Part shown: positions 20,523-28,484 of the stretch, one piece after another
Position numbering within the stretch: the first letter of the stretch is position 1
How the letters are laid out: each line of letters opens with the position of its first letter
Source: Biomphalaria glabrata
Taxonomy: Eukaryota > Mollusca > Gastropoda > Planorbidae
Direction of reading: 5' to 3'
Assembly: GCF_947242115.1 (NCBI RefSeq)
Contig: NC_074726.1
Location: forward strand, 6,751,951 to 6,815,950
DNA length: 64,000 bases
Made by a program: the position numbers and the translations under genes
The notes under the pieces: model-generated
Told to the model about the DNA's origin: nothing
Seen by the model: only the letters and a program-made list of their open reading frames with translations
Database searches by the model: none

Positions 20523-22134
20523 CAATTTTAGGTTCATGTGTTAAACATTCCATATTTTTCCCCAGAAACCACAAGATGTTGATCTATTGATAGTGGGGAA
20601 AACAGGAACTGGCAAAAGTGCAACCGGAAATTCTATACTGGGACGAAATGTTTTTAAAAGTACATCCAGTACTACTTCCGTGACTCGAGATGTTGCTTAC
20701 GACGTGGCAGGATTCGACGGAAGGGTCATAAAGGTGGTGGACGGTCCTGGAGTCGGGGATACCCTTAGCATCAAGGATATTGACAAGGCCACGCAGATGA
20801 TTGTCGAATGCATGAAGGACGCTGTCATCCTTAACCCGAAGGGCTATCACGCTTTCCTTCTGACAATAAGATACGGGTCAAGGCTCACGGCGGAGGATAA
20901 AGAAGCCATTAGAATGTTAAAGAAAATATTTGGCAACGACTTTGTCAAGAAATATTGCATCCTACTTATCACTTGTGGAGATTACTTCAAGGGAGACCAG
21001 AGCGAGACTGCAGTCACATTCCAAGAATGGTGCAACCAGCAAGGTGGAGTGTTTAGGGATCTGTACCAGGAATGCGACAAGCGGGCCATTTTATTTGACA
21101 ATATGACCAAAGACAGCTCAGTCAGAGAAGAGCAGCTGAAAGCTCTACTGGCAATGGTAGATTCGATGCAAAATGAGAGCAAAAGGTACACGAACCATCA
21201 TTTCCAAAAGGCTGAAGACAATCGTAAAGAGCTAATGGCCCAAGTAAGAGAGCCGATGGTGCAGGAAGAAGCGATGAAAGAGATCAGCCTTATACTGCAA
21301 GAGTTTTCTTCCTGTCATCAGTTCAACCTCAAAGATAAAAAGAAACTCGAAGATCTGTTCTGTAGGGCGACTCAGACCCACCTTCGGGTCATCGAAGCAG
21401 ACAACGGCACTGGCGTTTTAAGCAAAACCCTTGAAACCACCTCTGCAGTCCGCAAGACCATATCCGACAGGCTGGAAACCTTGAGAAAATTTGCTAAAGA
21501 GAAGCTTGACTCTTCCAAAAAGGAGACAGAGCTCAGACAGAAATATCAGGAGACGGAAGATATCTTGAAGGAGGAGATGAAATCTTTAAGTGAAGATCTC
21601 CAAAGCTTACAACACCATGAAGCCAGCCACCCTACTAATGTACAAGATATGTGGGTATGGGCAGAGAGGATGGAAGAGAGACAACAGGAACTGAGGGCGG
21701 AACTGGAACGAGAAAGACTTCAACAACAGGAGGCATTTGAATTGGAAAAATCGAAACTTGAAGCTATGCTCAACAACCTAAGTATCGAATCACAAGAAAA
21801 ACAAGCCCAGGTCCAGCAGCTGTCTTTAGAGGTCGAACACTTAAAACGCAGCGAAAAAGAAAAGGCTGAAAAACTGGAGAAGCTCAAAGAACAAGAAGGA
21901 AACCTACATAAAATAAAGAAGAATATGGAAGAAAATCGAATTCACTATGAGCGGGATCTCCAGAGAGTAAAACGAGAAAACGAAACCAGAATTAAGTCTG
22001 AAATGGAATCGATGCAAGAACGATACAAGAGGGATGCCGAGATCGCGAATTCAAAATACGAGACGATTAAACGCGATTATGAGGAATTAGTGAAGACAAA
22101 TGCTAAAAAGAAAAAATTTTGTTTCATATTCTAA
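776..22134 (+). CDS. GIMAP/AIG1-family GTPase with novel helical N-terminus, 12 exons
   Basis: Coding exons: 776-840, 2861-2938, 4003-4060, 5179-5394, 8355-8555, 10393-10473, 11276-11377, 14867-14966, 16304-16449, 17895-18024, 20029-20063, 20566-22134. They total 2781 nt, an exact multiple of three, giving about 926 residues. All have AG/GT borders with matching phases. The start of exon 5 is least certain: the better-looking acceptor before 8392 would not fit the phase. The start ATG at 776 has in-frame stops upstream (for example 710-712) inside the same exon, which begins after an acceptor at 684-685, so a noncoding exon lies upstream. Residues 1-70 are acidic and probably disordered. Residues 70-400 are helical and leucine-rich and match no domain I know. 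The AIG1 GTPase follows, then a coiled coil and the C-terminus CFIF. GIMAPs are membrane-associated GTPases linked to immune-cell survival. A role in snail immunity is inference. Confidence 0.85.
905..2117 (-). mobile_element. 5'-inverted (twin-primed) LINE fragment with C2H2-finger tail
   Basis: Positions 905-1452 read on the minus strand as the RT C-terminal part starting VISPLLYGSETWST and running to a degraded zinc-finger tail. Positions 1453-2117 read on the plus strand as the preceding RT segment, from CPPKLLEFIECFH through LLYADDAS and YLGSIIS to KALVYRTCVI. The two halves abut in the element (RTCV joins VISPLLYGSE) with a few shared bases, but lie in opposite orientation. This is the layout left by twin priming. 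Several stops show it is dead. Confidence 0.8.
2400..2630 (-). mobile_element. CR1/Jockey-like LINE 3'-end fragment
   Basis: The reverse strand carries the motif ending in AAGATAATTACGTCCTACGC, also found at 6340-6500 (minus), 8040-8265, 13490-13575 and 27350-27470 (plus). In the best copy it follows a weak reading like the C-terminus of a CR1/Jockey RT. Confidence 0.45.
3002..3238 (-). mobile_element. SINE family B, copy 1
   Basis: Reverse complement of the repeat also seen at 16683, 40186 and 50978. The head resembles a tRNA with A-box and B-box motifs, and the tail ends in TATATAAAAGC-type sequence. Confidence 0.65.
3250..3435. repeat. Minisatellite, about 35-bp units
   Basis: Four to five degenerate copies of a unit containing TTTTGTCATCCAGGGG and CTGATGGCTTTACACTG, in intron 2 of the GIMAP gene, directly beside SINE B copy 1. 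Confidence 0.7.
3520..3925. repeat. Minisatellite, 21-bp unit
   Basis: About 19 copies of GTCTTCATGTCTTCATTAATA. The period is a multiple of three, so several frames stay open on both strands. These are not genes. It lies about 80 bp upstream of exon 3 of the GIMAP gene. Confidence 0.9.
4129..4330. repeat. Minisatellite, 41-bp unit
   Basis: About five copies of a unit that includes CTAAGGAAATATGAACAA and GTAAACTCCTATTGAG, downstream of exon 3 of the GIMAP gene. Confidence 0.8.
4612..4770. repeat. Dispersed repeat fragment
   Basis: GCAGTATTTTCCGTGGCTACGCAGC and neighbouring bases recur, diverged, at 12270-12345 inside a satellite array. The class is not identified. Confidence 0.4.
4844..5178. 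repeat. Three 111-bp tandem repeats, each ending in a copy of the exon 4 acceptor
   Basis: The units start at 4844, 4955 and 5066. Each ends ACTTGAATGGCCATTTCAG, which in the last copy is the real 3' splice site of exon 4 (5179) of the GIMAP gene. Confidence 0.85.
5382..5790. repeat. Seven 61-62-bp tandem repeats, each carrying a copy of the exon 4 donor
   Basis: The first unit begins inside exon 4 (GACTACAAGATT, then GTAGGT at 5395). Later units repeat the exon end and donor, for example at about 5457 and every 61 bp after. Confidence 0.85.
6340..6500 (-). mobile_element. CR1/Jockey-like LINE 3'-end fragment
   Basis: Diverged reverse-strand copy of the 3' segment described at 8040-8265. 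Confidence 0.4.
6545..7250 (+). repeat. Dispersed repeat also present inverted at 32805-33690
   Basis: TTTTAGCGGCTCCCGAAAGG, a GTCCGTCC run, AAATACACCACTTTTACAAC and a following segment recur in reverse order near 33 kb. The end (7049-7240, minus) reads NDREEWRKKVDRSCVV, a LINE C-terminus motif, so part is LINE-derived. The class of the rest is unknown. Confidence 0.6.
7281..7556 (+). mobile_element. SINE family A, copy 1 (near full length)
   Basis: The tRNA-like head has an A-box-like GGTGGCTGAGCAGT and B-box GGTTCGAATCC. The body carries GTACCTGACTTTAGTTGG, GTGCTGGCCACATGACACC and a tail AAGGTCTGAAAGGGGAAC. This is the reference copy for family A. Confidence 0.8.
8040..8265 (+). mobile_element. 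CR1/Jockey-like LINE 3' fragment
   Basis: The frame is weak but resembles a CR1-type RT C-terminus. It is followed by the motif GCGTAGGACGTAATTATC and a run of T. Confidence 0.45.
8583..8695 (+). mobile_element. SINE family A, copy 2 (5'-truncated)
   Basis: Only the body and tail are present (TTGGTCGTTGTGCTGGCCAC to GAAAGGGGTACACTTTACT), just after exon 5 of the GIMAP gene. Confidence 0.65.
9470..9565 (+). repeat. Dispersed repeat 3' end (TTCAGCTTGATCC ... GACAGACAGA)
   Basis: Short copy of the end segment of the longer repeat seen at 28676-29235 and 41555-42075. Confidence 0.5.
9690..9863. mobile_element. hAT-type MITE, 174 bp
   Basis: Terminal inverted repeats CAGTGGTTCCCAAACT and (reverse) CAGCGGTTCCCAAACT. 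The 8-bp flanks CACTAGAT and CATTAGAT match at 7 of 8 bases, as expected of a hAT target duplication. Confidence 0.85.
10078..10262 (+). mobile_element. Short Helitron-like non-autonomous element
   Basis: It starts A|TC with CTATATATAATTCTCTTCG. Near the end is a hairpin, GGCGTATGCTACGCC, followed by GCGGGTCGGCTCG. The 5' end and hairpin match the element at 38103-39298. The last four bases are CTCG rather than CTAG. Confidence 0.6.
10918..11203 (+). mobile_element. SINE family A, copy 3
   Basis: Diverged full-length copy, from GGGCATGGTGGCTAAATGGT to GAAGGTCTGAAAGAGG, in intron 6 of the GIMAP gene. Confidence 0.7.
11399..12260. repeat. Satellite array, 65-66-bp unit
   Basis: About 12 near-identical copies of a unit containing CATTACATATATCTAATAAA, ATAACTATAACGCTCTC and ATTATCAACTATAAAGCA, in intron 7 of the GIMAP gene. 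Confidence 0.9.
12345..13120. repeat. Satellite array, 37-bp unit
   Basis: About 21 copies of a unit made of CATTACATATATCTAATAAT and CACCTATACAAATCATT. They are almost identical, so recently amplified. The core is shared with the 65-bp array beside it. Confidence 0.9.
13490..13575 (+). mobile_element. CR1/Jockey-like LINE 3'-end fragment
   Basis: Diverged copy of the short 3' motif (GCAGAACGCAATTATCTTC, then GTAACTTATAAGATAAG). Confidence 0.35.
14092..14172. repeat. 22-bp tandem repeat, about 4 copies
   Basis: CCCACCTGTACATTGGACAAAG repeated head to tail. It keeps several spurious reading frames open. Confidence 0.8.
14205..14445 (-). mobile_element. LINE 3' fragment (family ending KNG-W / REEWRK)
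   Basis: The minus strand carries the tail of an RTE-like RT family (pattern as in KNREEWRKTVDKSCMVPQR, partly decayed). Related copies are at 15355-15560 and 45335-45575. Confidence 0.55.
15355..15560 (-). mobile_element. LINE 3' fragment, same family as 14205-14445
   Basis: More diverged copy (plus-strand CTGTTGGGCCGTTAGGGCACC onward). Confidence 0.45.
15614..16218. mobile_element. Putative MITE with a nested SINE
   Basis: It starts GGGGCGGACTGG, contains GGGCAAATGCCCAGTGGG and ends CCAGGGCCGATTTCGACACCC. A related unit at 17154-17635 has the same start and end. SINE A copy 4 is inserted in this one only. Confidence 0.5.
15911..16178 (-). mobile_element. SINE family A, copy 4, with target duplication
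   Basis: Full-length minus-strand copy with B-box GGATTCGAACCC in reverse. It is flanked by TGTATGGTAAT at 15900-15910 and 16179-16189, an 11-bp target-site duplication. Confidence 0.8.
16560..16682 (+). mobile_element. SINE family C, copy 1
   Basis: tRNA-like head GGCTTCCTGGTTGTGTGG, then GGCGGAAGGTTTGGATCA. Related copies are at 37916, 44305 and 47588. Confidence 0.55.
16683..16935 (+). mobile_element. SINE family B, copy 2
   Basis: GGGAAGCGTGGTCGAGAGG (A-box region) and GAGGTTCGACACCCG (B-box region) with a long intervening arm, as in a Ser/Leu-type tRNA ancestor. The tail is GCGCTATATAAAAGC. Confidence 0.7.
17154..17635. mobile_element. Putative MITE, sister of 15614-16218
   Basis: It starts CAGGGGCGGACTGGC and ends GGGCCGATTTTGACACCCTG. 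It includes a TTATTATTA run. The terminal repeats are short and imperfect. Confidence 0.45.
18396..18655. mobile_element. TTAA-flanked MITE, copy 1 (piggyBac-like), 260 bp
   Basis: Bounded by TTAACTCTTTCTCTCC and, reversed, TTAACTCTTTGTCTCC, with TTAA at both ends. Sister copies are at 22298-22551 and 52007-52226. Confidence 0.75.
18836..18985. other. Structured GC-rich island with nested inverted repeats
   Basis: A perfect 20-bp inverted repeat, AAGGCCTCAACACTGACCTG at 18875-18894 and its complement at 18966-18985, with a 71-bp loop. Next to it is a second hairpin, CTCGCCTG with CAGGCGAG. It lies in intron 10 of the GIMAP gene. It could be an RNA hairpin or the core of an unknown element. 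Confidence 0.6.
19112..19500 (-). mobile_element. I-type (Nimbus-like) LINE 3' fragment, copy 2
   Basis: The minus strand encodes [36 protein letters not shown] and SLSSPHSNGI before the stop. It is 5'-truncated and lies against the GIMAP gene's direction in intron 10. Confidence 0.75.
20304..20522. repeat. Compound tetranucleotide microsatellite
   Basis: Runs of (GATA)n, then (CATA)n, then (TTGA)n, ending about 43 bp before the acceptor of the GTPase exon. The long frames rich in SIYL and SINQ across it are artefacts. Confidence 0.95.
20566..22134 (+). CDS. Last exon of the GIMAP gene: AIG1 GTPase domain, coiled coil, CaaX-like end
   Basis: This 522-codon exon opens right after the acceptor at 20564-20565 and reads in frame from the previous exon (phase 0). 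The P-loop GKTGTGKS is at about residues 415-422 and the G3 motif DGPG at about 463-466. The AIG1-type conserved box follows (LLTIRYGSRLTAEDKEAI), then a G4-like TCGD and a G5-like LFDN. From about residue 700 to 918 the chain is Glu/Lys/Gln-rich heptads, a long coiled coil. The protein ends KKKKFCFIF: a polybasic run followed by C-F-I-F, which fits a prenylation box (Phe in the last position is accepted in some Ras proteins). Many vertebrate GIMAPs use a hydrophobic tail instead. A possible poly(A) signal AATAAA lies at 22564-22569. Confidence 0.92.
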   Translation, partial: KPQDVDLLIVGKTGTGKSATGNSILGRNVFKSTSSTTSVTRDVAYDVAGFDGRVIKVVDGPGVGDTLSIKDIDKATQMIVECMKDAVILNPKGYHAFLLTIRYGSRLTAEDKEAIRMLKKIFGNDFVKKYCILLITCGDYFKGDQSETAVTFQEWCNQQGGVFRDLYQECDKRAILFDNMTKDSSVREEQLKALLAMVDSMQNESKRYTNHHFQKAEDNRKELMAQVREPMVQEEAMKEISLILQEFSSCHQFNLKDKKKLEDLFCRATQTHLRVIEADNGTGVLSKTLETTSAVRKTISDRLETLRKFAKEKLDSSKKETELRQKYQETEDILKEEMKSLSEDLQSLQHHEASHPTNVQDMWVWAERMEERQQELRAELERERLQQQEAFELEKSKLEAMLNNLSIESQEKQAQVQQLSLEVEHLKRSEKEKAEKLEKLKEQEGNLHKIKKNMEENRIHYERDLQRVKRENETRIKSEMESMQERYKRDAEIANSKYETIKRDYEELVKTNAKKKKFCFIF

Positions 22135-22297
22135 ACATAAGGCAGTGTTTTTGTTTTGTTTAATTCAAATACAAGGATCCCAGAGAATTATGTTTGTTAC
22201 TTTGCTGTTTGAAGCCTTTACGGGAATATTCTGCGTTCATACAAGTTGCAAATATTATTTTATATTAGTGTATAATGTAACAAGTGACTATTATTGT

Positions 22298-22551
22298 TTA
22301 ACTCTTTCTCTTCTAGTCGACGATACCATCGTTGATTTTAACCTAAATTAATGTTTAATTTTTTAAACTTGACTTTGAATTATATAAAAAGAGCATGCAT
22401 TCCCCTTTAGTTCTATACCAGATACAACATTTTCTGATAACAAACAACAAAGCTATTGAAGCCCAATCATAACAGGGGTAGTGAAATAGTAATGAGCAAA
22501 TGAAGAATTCCTTCAAAACGTGGAAAAATAATTACGGAGAGAAAGAGTTAA
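22298..22551. mobile_element. TTAA-flanked MITE, copy 2
   Basis: TTAACTCTTTCTCTTC at one end and GAGAGAAAGAGTTAA at the other. It lies within the probable 3' UTR of the GIMAP gene, before the AATAAA at 22564. Confidence 0.75.
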
Positions 22552-22899
22552 AGTTGTGTGAATAATAAATGACGTAGAAATGATAACAAATGTCGATTTT
22601 TTTTTTTAAATGTAGCTTGTAAATTAACTGGATTTTGGTTACCTTCTTGAAATGTTTCTGAGACAGACAGACGAACGTTCAGGTCATACGTAGACCCAAA
22701 CTTTCTTGTCTTCAGTGCCAGTTTTTGTAAGCGTCCTGAAGCCTCCACATTTCAAACATATTTTTTTTAAATAAACAAATCTTATATTAATTGTTTGCAT
22801 CAGTCTTTTAATTAAATAATATTAAATAATAGATCTACTTTAATTTATAATAAATCGGTGCAATTAGAATTTTTTTTTACCAATTGTTTTTGTTTAGCG

Positions 22900-23342
22900 C
22901 AATTCATGTTTTAGCGTTCTAAGTTCGCTACAATCCTATCACTTGTCTGCACCAATTGGAAAGGGATAGGGGATCTGGGGGGTGGCTTTTTAAATATATT
23001 TAAAAGAAATAAGGGAACGATCTGAATTTGAACTTGTGTGAAAGACTTCTCAAGCCAACATGATAACCACTCTACTAGCGAAGAGTCAATGAACATGGAA
23101 GATGGTATAGTTATCCTTTATTTCTATTTCATGTTTGTATTCACGAAGCCTAATATAAATATTCAGCTTATACCACCACTTCATTAAAGTACTATCTTTT
23201 TCCCTTGTAAAGGGGACTAATTCAGCTTATACCACCACTTTAGTCAAGTACAATTTCTTCCCCTTGTTCGAGTACCAAACAAAATAATTAATTACCAATA
23301 GTTAATTACCTAATTAGTAAATTTTTAAATTGACTCTTGTGT
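22900..23342 (+). repeat. Dispersed repeat, left part, split by the hAT element
   Basis: Same order of motifs as 28676-29235: TTTTTGTTTAGCGCAAT, CTATCACTTGTCTG and GACTCTTGTGTTTTCAG. The repeat continues at 26213 after the hAT insertion. Confidence 0.65.
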
Positions 23343-23350
23343 TTTCAGAT

Positions 23351-26212
23351 CACTGGCGTAGCTACCAATGTGCGGGTAGTGCAGGCCGCACAGGGCACCA
23401 AGTGGAGAGGGGCACCAAAATTCCCACAGTGTGTATTAATTTCCTATTTTCCTGAGCGTTTCAGTAAAAACGACAAATTGTATGGACACGAACAAACATA
23501 AACTAGTGTATTTTAAACATGAACTAACGATTTATAAACAAGTCATGTCGCTATTTTGTTTTATCTCCTTGACTATTTCTTCCATACAATGTAAGCTATA
23601 GAACAGTTTGAATAAATCTAATTTACTATATTTATTTTGGACACACGGTACTTGTTGTTAATACACTAATCGATGCTTTGTAATATAAAGAAGAAGAAGA
23701 AGATAGGCCAACTTTTTTTTTACTTCATTGCTTAGTCCATTGGTTTAATCTAGATATTGAGTTTACAAATATATTTCTAAACAACTCTAGCTCTAAACAA
23801 TTGTCTTAGTTTATTCATTTTTTTATAATTCTTAATAGTTTAATTTTGGAAATAATTCTATTGTAATGTCAATTTTTTAAAATAAGCTTACCTTTGTTTT
23901 CTACGAGTTTTGTTTAACTAACTAGTTAATTGTAATACTGTAACGTAAACAAAATGATAAACAGTGCTCAAGACTGACTAGTCTGGCTGGCGCCTCAAAA
24001 CCTTTTTAAGCTCAGACGGAGAAATCGGCATCTCTGGTTCTGTCCGGTCTGGGTAGACTATAAGGGCCCCATACCCAGATCTATCGGGGTCCCTCATTAC
24101 CGACCCATCGGTATAGCAGAAAATGGCATCTGATGGGTAGGACTTTAGTGTAGCTTATGCCAAGTTTTGGAGTATGGCAGGTGTTAATCGCCTCTTGGTG
24201 GCTCCCTCTTGCCCTATAAGGGACATGTTTATTTGTGGGGCCGGCATCTCCTCCACGGAGGGCAAGTATTCATTCTTCTAATAGGAATTTTATCAGTGGA
24301 GAGCCCAGATGATTTTGACAAATTGGCCGCAATGTGGAGGAACGATCGCATTTTTATGCGGTTCCTCTCTCTCCACTGTTGCACTAAGATTGTGGTGGGT
24401 AGCCTAGAGTCGCCCCTTTTGTAGCGCTCGTAGGCCGTAAGTACCGCCCTCTCCCTCCTTAAATGTGAAGGGGCCACGTTTGTTAAGATTTCATCATCTT
24501 CATTTAAATCCAAAGATGGATTCAATGAGTGGTGGTGGTTATCCCCGAAAATAGAAAAACATGACACCAGCAGAGCTCACATTCAGTCATTGCTTGCTTG
24601 TACGGAACTTAAAGTTCGCCTGAGAGTGGGGAACAGTATAGACAACAAGGCCCAAGATTTGATTATACAAGAGAAGAAAACCTGGAGAGTTAGTAAAATT
24701 ACTATCAACGTACGATCCACTCTTGAGGGAGCATGTGCTTCGAACTAAGTCTCCACTAATACAAAATGAATTTATTACAAAATTGGGGGATCACGCTAAA
24801 AAAAAACAAATCATACAGCAAGTAAAACAAGCCAAATATTTCTCTATTTTTTTGACAGTACACCTGACATCTTAAAGCTGGATCAAACTTCCCAAATTTT
24901 ACGGTACATTGTCATGGATAATGACGGGGTGCAGTTTCGTGAGTCTTTTATTGACTTCATCGGCACAAAGGACAAGCATGCTGCTGGAATCGCTGAGATG
25001 ATTCTAGAGAAACTGCGTTCGGATGGCTTAGACATAATGGACTGCAGGGGTCAAGGCTATGATAATGCTGCGGTCGTGAAAGGTCAAAACTACGGTGTCC
25101 AAAAACGTATTATAGAAGTCACTATTCATTGCCTGCTCAAACTCTGGAGACATTAACTAGCAGAGATGAAAATTCATCAACTAGATCTGAAGCAGGTGAA
25201 TTATTGGTTGCTGTTCAGTCTTTTAATTTTGTCACCTATCTTGGATTTTGGGCTCCTGTATTAACTGAAATTAATGATGCGCAATTCTACCTTCAAAAAC
25301 AAGGATTGTCTAATCGAGACTGCTCACTCAAACTAAAAACATTAGAGATATTTTTAAGTAGTAATCGAGAGGACATCGCTGAAGCCAGCATTACCTATGC
25401 CGAAAGCGTGTGTTCATATTTGAGAATCAGTACAGAACCTTAAAAACGTATGGGCCATAAGAAAAAGATGCCTGGTGAGAAAAGTGACTACTCTGTACTT
25501 ACACACAAAGAAGAGCTAGAAAGGGAAATTTATTCTACCATGGACAGGATTGTTCAAGAAATAATCACCCGATTCGAGCAACTTCATGATGTAGCAGATA
25601 GATATGAATTTTTGTCGCCTTCCCAACTATTAAATCCTCAGGTCGAAATCAATCTCGATAGTACTCCTAGCGACATTGATAAAAACGATTTTCTGCAGGA
25701 GCGAAAGAAACTTCAACGGTTTGACACAGTTTCATCAGAAGCCTCCGAATTTCCAAAACAAAGACCTGTTGAACTCTTGAAATTTATAAAAAAATATCAG
25801 CTGGATGATTCAGTCCCGAATATCGTCATCATGATTCGCATATTTTTGACTATTGCGGTCCATGCGAGAGAAGTTTTTCCAAACTTAAACTGATCAAGAA
25901 TTACTTGTGATCAACGATGACAAATTTATGACTCACTAATTTGGCCATTTTGTCATTTGAACAAGAGCTGGTTGAAAAAAATGGATTTCGATAAAATTAT
26001 TGATACTGTTGCCAGAAAGAAAGCGCGTAAAATTCATTTGTAGTATGTTTATGTAAAAGTGATTTTTTTGAATTAACAATATTTGATTTATGAATACATA
26101 TTATTTTGAACAGGTTTTGCAATGTTATTAATTAGTTGTTGTTTTTTTGGGGGTATGGGGGCATCAAGATGAGGTACCGCACCAGGCATCATATACTCTA
26201 GCTACGCCACTG
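23351..26212 (+). mobile_element. Decayed hAT transposon, 2862 bp
   Basis: The ends CACTGGCGTAGCTA and (reverse) CAGTGGCGTAGCTA are hAT-type. The 8-bp flanks TTTCAGAT (23343-23350) and TGTCAGAT (26213-26220) match at 7 of 8. Between 24680 and 26040 broken frames resemble a TTF-type/ZMYM6-like hAT transposase: LLSTYDPLLREHV, IQNEFITKLGDHA, then FIGTKDKHAAGIAEMILEKL, and a C-terminal dimerisation relic FSKLKLIKNYL. Several stops and frameshifts are present, so it is inactive. It is inserted in the dispersed repeat beginning near 22900. Confidence 0.85.
23985..24560 (-). mobile_element. LINE RNase H fragment nested in the hAT element
   Basis: The minus strand reads FCYTDGSVMRDPDRSGYGAL and on, the RNase H domain start of an I-type LINE, followed downstream by an open frame ending CPPWRRCRPHK. 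It interrupts the hAT sequence before its transposase region. Confidence 0.65.
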
Positions 26213-26330
26213 TGTCAGATAATAATAATAATACATAATTTCAGCTTGATCCGAGATAAGGTGTCGAAGACATAACGTGTACAAACACTGACGGACAGAC
26301 AGAGCGAGCTGATATAAGCTTTGTAAAAAA
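26213..26330 (+). repeat. Dispersed repeat, right part, after the hAT element
   Basis: AATTTCAGCTTGATCCGAGA, AACGTGTACAAAC and GACAGACAGAGCGAGC complete the repeat begun at 22900. Confidence 0.65.
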
Positions 26331-27349
26331 AAAAGGATTTTATCAATGCACTAGATTATTACCATGATTACCAATGGTGTATAATGCCTGTACACATATA
26401 TCATGTCTTTATTTATTGGCAATTATACACGTAACCAACTTCTTAATGATTTTTAATGAGATCGGCCGCTTCTCATTCCTTTTCAATGAAATGATTTGCT
26501 TGATGTTATTTATTAAAAAAAAACATTATATCATAAATTGAATGATATTCATTATGTGTTGTTTTCCTTTTTTTTTCCCATTCTTTTTCGAGTGAGAAAG
26601 TGAAAAAAGTATTGAGAGTCACAGAGAGTGATAGAGAGAGAGAAAGTGGGAGGGAGAAAGTGGGAGGGAGAATTTGTAACACAAAAACGTTTCCTCTTTT
26701 TCTTTGGAATTTTCACCAATGGCATTCAAACAATACACAGCTAGATTATTGGTGTATCCGGTGTAAAGACAAAAGAAATTATTGATTTTTTTTCTGTGTT
26801 ATAATTACGATAATTTAATTTAGAAAGCTTTAATCAGCTTACTCTCTCTGTCTGGTACAATGTTTGTACACTTTATTTCTTCCACACCCAATCTCGGATC
26901 AAGTTAAACTTTTGCAAAAACTTTTTCTTGTACCTGTCTTAAAAGGAATCAAATTTATTAAATCAAAGTTAACCACTTAGCTAATTAAATGGTAGTAATT
27001 AATCATTTTTTGGGGTATCGAACAAAGTCTTTTGTCTTTTTTTTTAGTGGTATTAGTTGAATTAGTCTCCTTTATACTGTGTGCAGAGAATGAAGTCATT
27101 GGAAACGAACAAGAGATAACTATAAAATCTTCTATTTTCATTAGCACTTCGCTGGCACAAAGGTTAGTGTATTTTCTTGAAGAGTTTAATTCTCGAGTTC
27201 GAATTAAAATCGTACAAGTTTTCAAAAATATATTTTAAAAAACGAATACTATAACATATACACAGATACTCTTTATCTCCCTCACCCTTCTCAATTCAGA
27301 CTACTAATAGAATCATAAAGCATTGAGAAAGATTAAACACGTAACATAA

Positions 27350-27470
27350 CTAATTATGGAATGGGTTGCCTGAGTCAGCCAGGAAAACATGTATGATTAG
27401 ATTGATTTAGGGACACGCGTAGGACGTAATCATTTTCATTTTTGAAGTAAGGTCTATTTTTTATAAAATA
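27350..27470 (+). mobile_element. CR1/Jockey-like LINE 3'-end fragment
   Basis: GGAATGGGTTGCCTGAGTCA followed by GCGTAGGACGTAATCATTT, the same 3' motif as at 8040-8265. Confidence 0.45.
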
Positions 27471-27834
27471 AGATAATTGATAGAGTTATGCTTAAGTTTT
27501 TTTTTTTTTTAAGTATTTTTTTTTCATGTATTTCTTTTTTGTTGCGCATTGTAAAATCAAACTTCCAGGTTCTTTGGCTTGTAGTACTAATGATTTTTAA
27601 AATTATTTAATTAAAAACAGTGTTATTTTAGTATGACAACCTTGACATTGTTGAGTGTGTCAATGTATTTCGACATGGCAACCTTAACATTGTTAATTAT
27701 GTCAATGTAAGTCAGATCATTAGTTATGTCTGTGTATTTCAATATCAACCTTGATCTTCTTGTATCTTCTATGTGGTTCAACGTGTTCTTGATATATGTT
27801 AAGTGTAAAAATATATTTTAACATGACAGAGCAT

Positions 27835-28092
27835 CATGGCGTCTCGCTATGCAAAGTGGCGCTCAAATAGCTGAGGAAAAGAGAACAGCGCTGGCAGAAG
27901 AAAAGCGCCAGAGAACAAAAGCAAGGCCAATGACACTAGCTCCAGCTGGAATAACCTGCCTAGTGTACAGCCGAACATTCCGGACTGACATAGGTCTCAC
28001 CAACCACACGAGGAGGTATAAAACCCCAGTGCTTAGCCCTCGGCCCCCCTGGATGACAAAAGTGGTCATCATCGTACAACGATGGACGAACT
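27835..28092 (+). mobile_element. LINE 3' fragment with degraded zinc finger
   Basis: AEEKRTALAEEKRQRTKARP then GITCLVYSRTFRTDIGLTNH, a C2H2-like tail of the same general type as in the twin-primed copy, partly missing its second cysteine. It ends PPWMTKVVIIVQRWTN. Confidence 0.6.
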
Positions 28093-28439
28093 AAAGGATT
28101 TATGTTTTAACATGACGACGTTGACATTGTCAGTAGCATCTATCTAGTCTAATATGTCGACCTTGACATTGTTGAGTGTGTCAATGTGTTTCAAAAGTCC
28201 CAATCGTTTTTTCTTTTTTCTTCTTGATGTTCTCTTTGATCTCTTTCTAATCACTTGGAAATGTTACGGTATTTTCTTAGCTAAACAATGTACAATTGGA
28301 TGAGCGGAATTTCATAACGTAAATGCAAACAGAAGGGAAATTACTCTGTTCGAATTGATCGTGATAATCACCTATGCACAGACACACTAAAGACAAGAGG
28401 CCTTTTTTTTTGTTTTTAAATGAATTATTATTAGTTTAA

Positions 28440-28445
28440 TTTATT
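28440..28445 (-). terminator. Poly(A) signal of the small secreted peptide gene
   Basis: AATAAA on the minus strand, 39 nt beyond the TGA stop. It agrees with 28485-28636 being a terminal exon. Confidence 0.55.
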
Positions 28446-28484
28446 GCCAGGATGGGCCACCGAGTACATGTCTCTGCAATACAC

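Noticed and set aside
20115-20574. Open frames of 100-140 residues rich in SIYL, MYVC and INQS
   Set aside because: They translate the tetranucleotide microsatellite before the GTPase exon.
27046-27166. Possible exon with hydrophobic start (LVVLVELVSFILCAEN) between an AG after a T-run and a GTTAGT
   Set aside because: No ATG, no partner exon with matching phase on either side, and it lies between two complete genes.
22568-28439. A host gene in the interval after the GIMAP gene
   Set aside because: All coding-like stretches here are hAT transposase, LINE or dispersed-repeat remnants.
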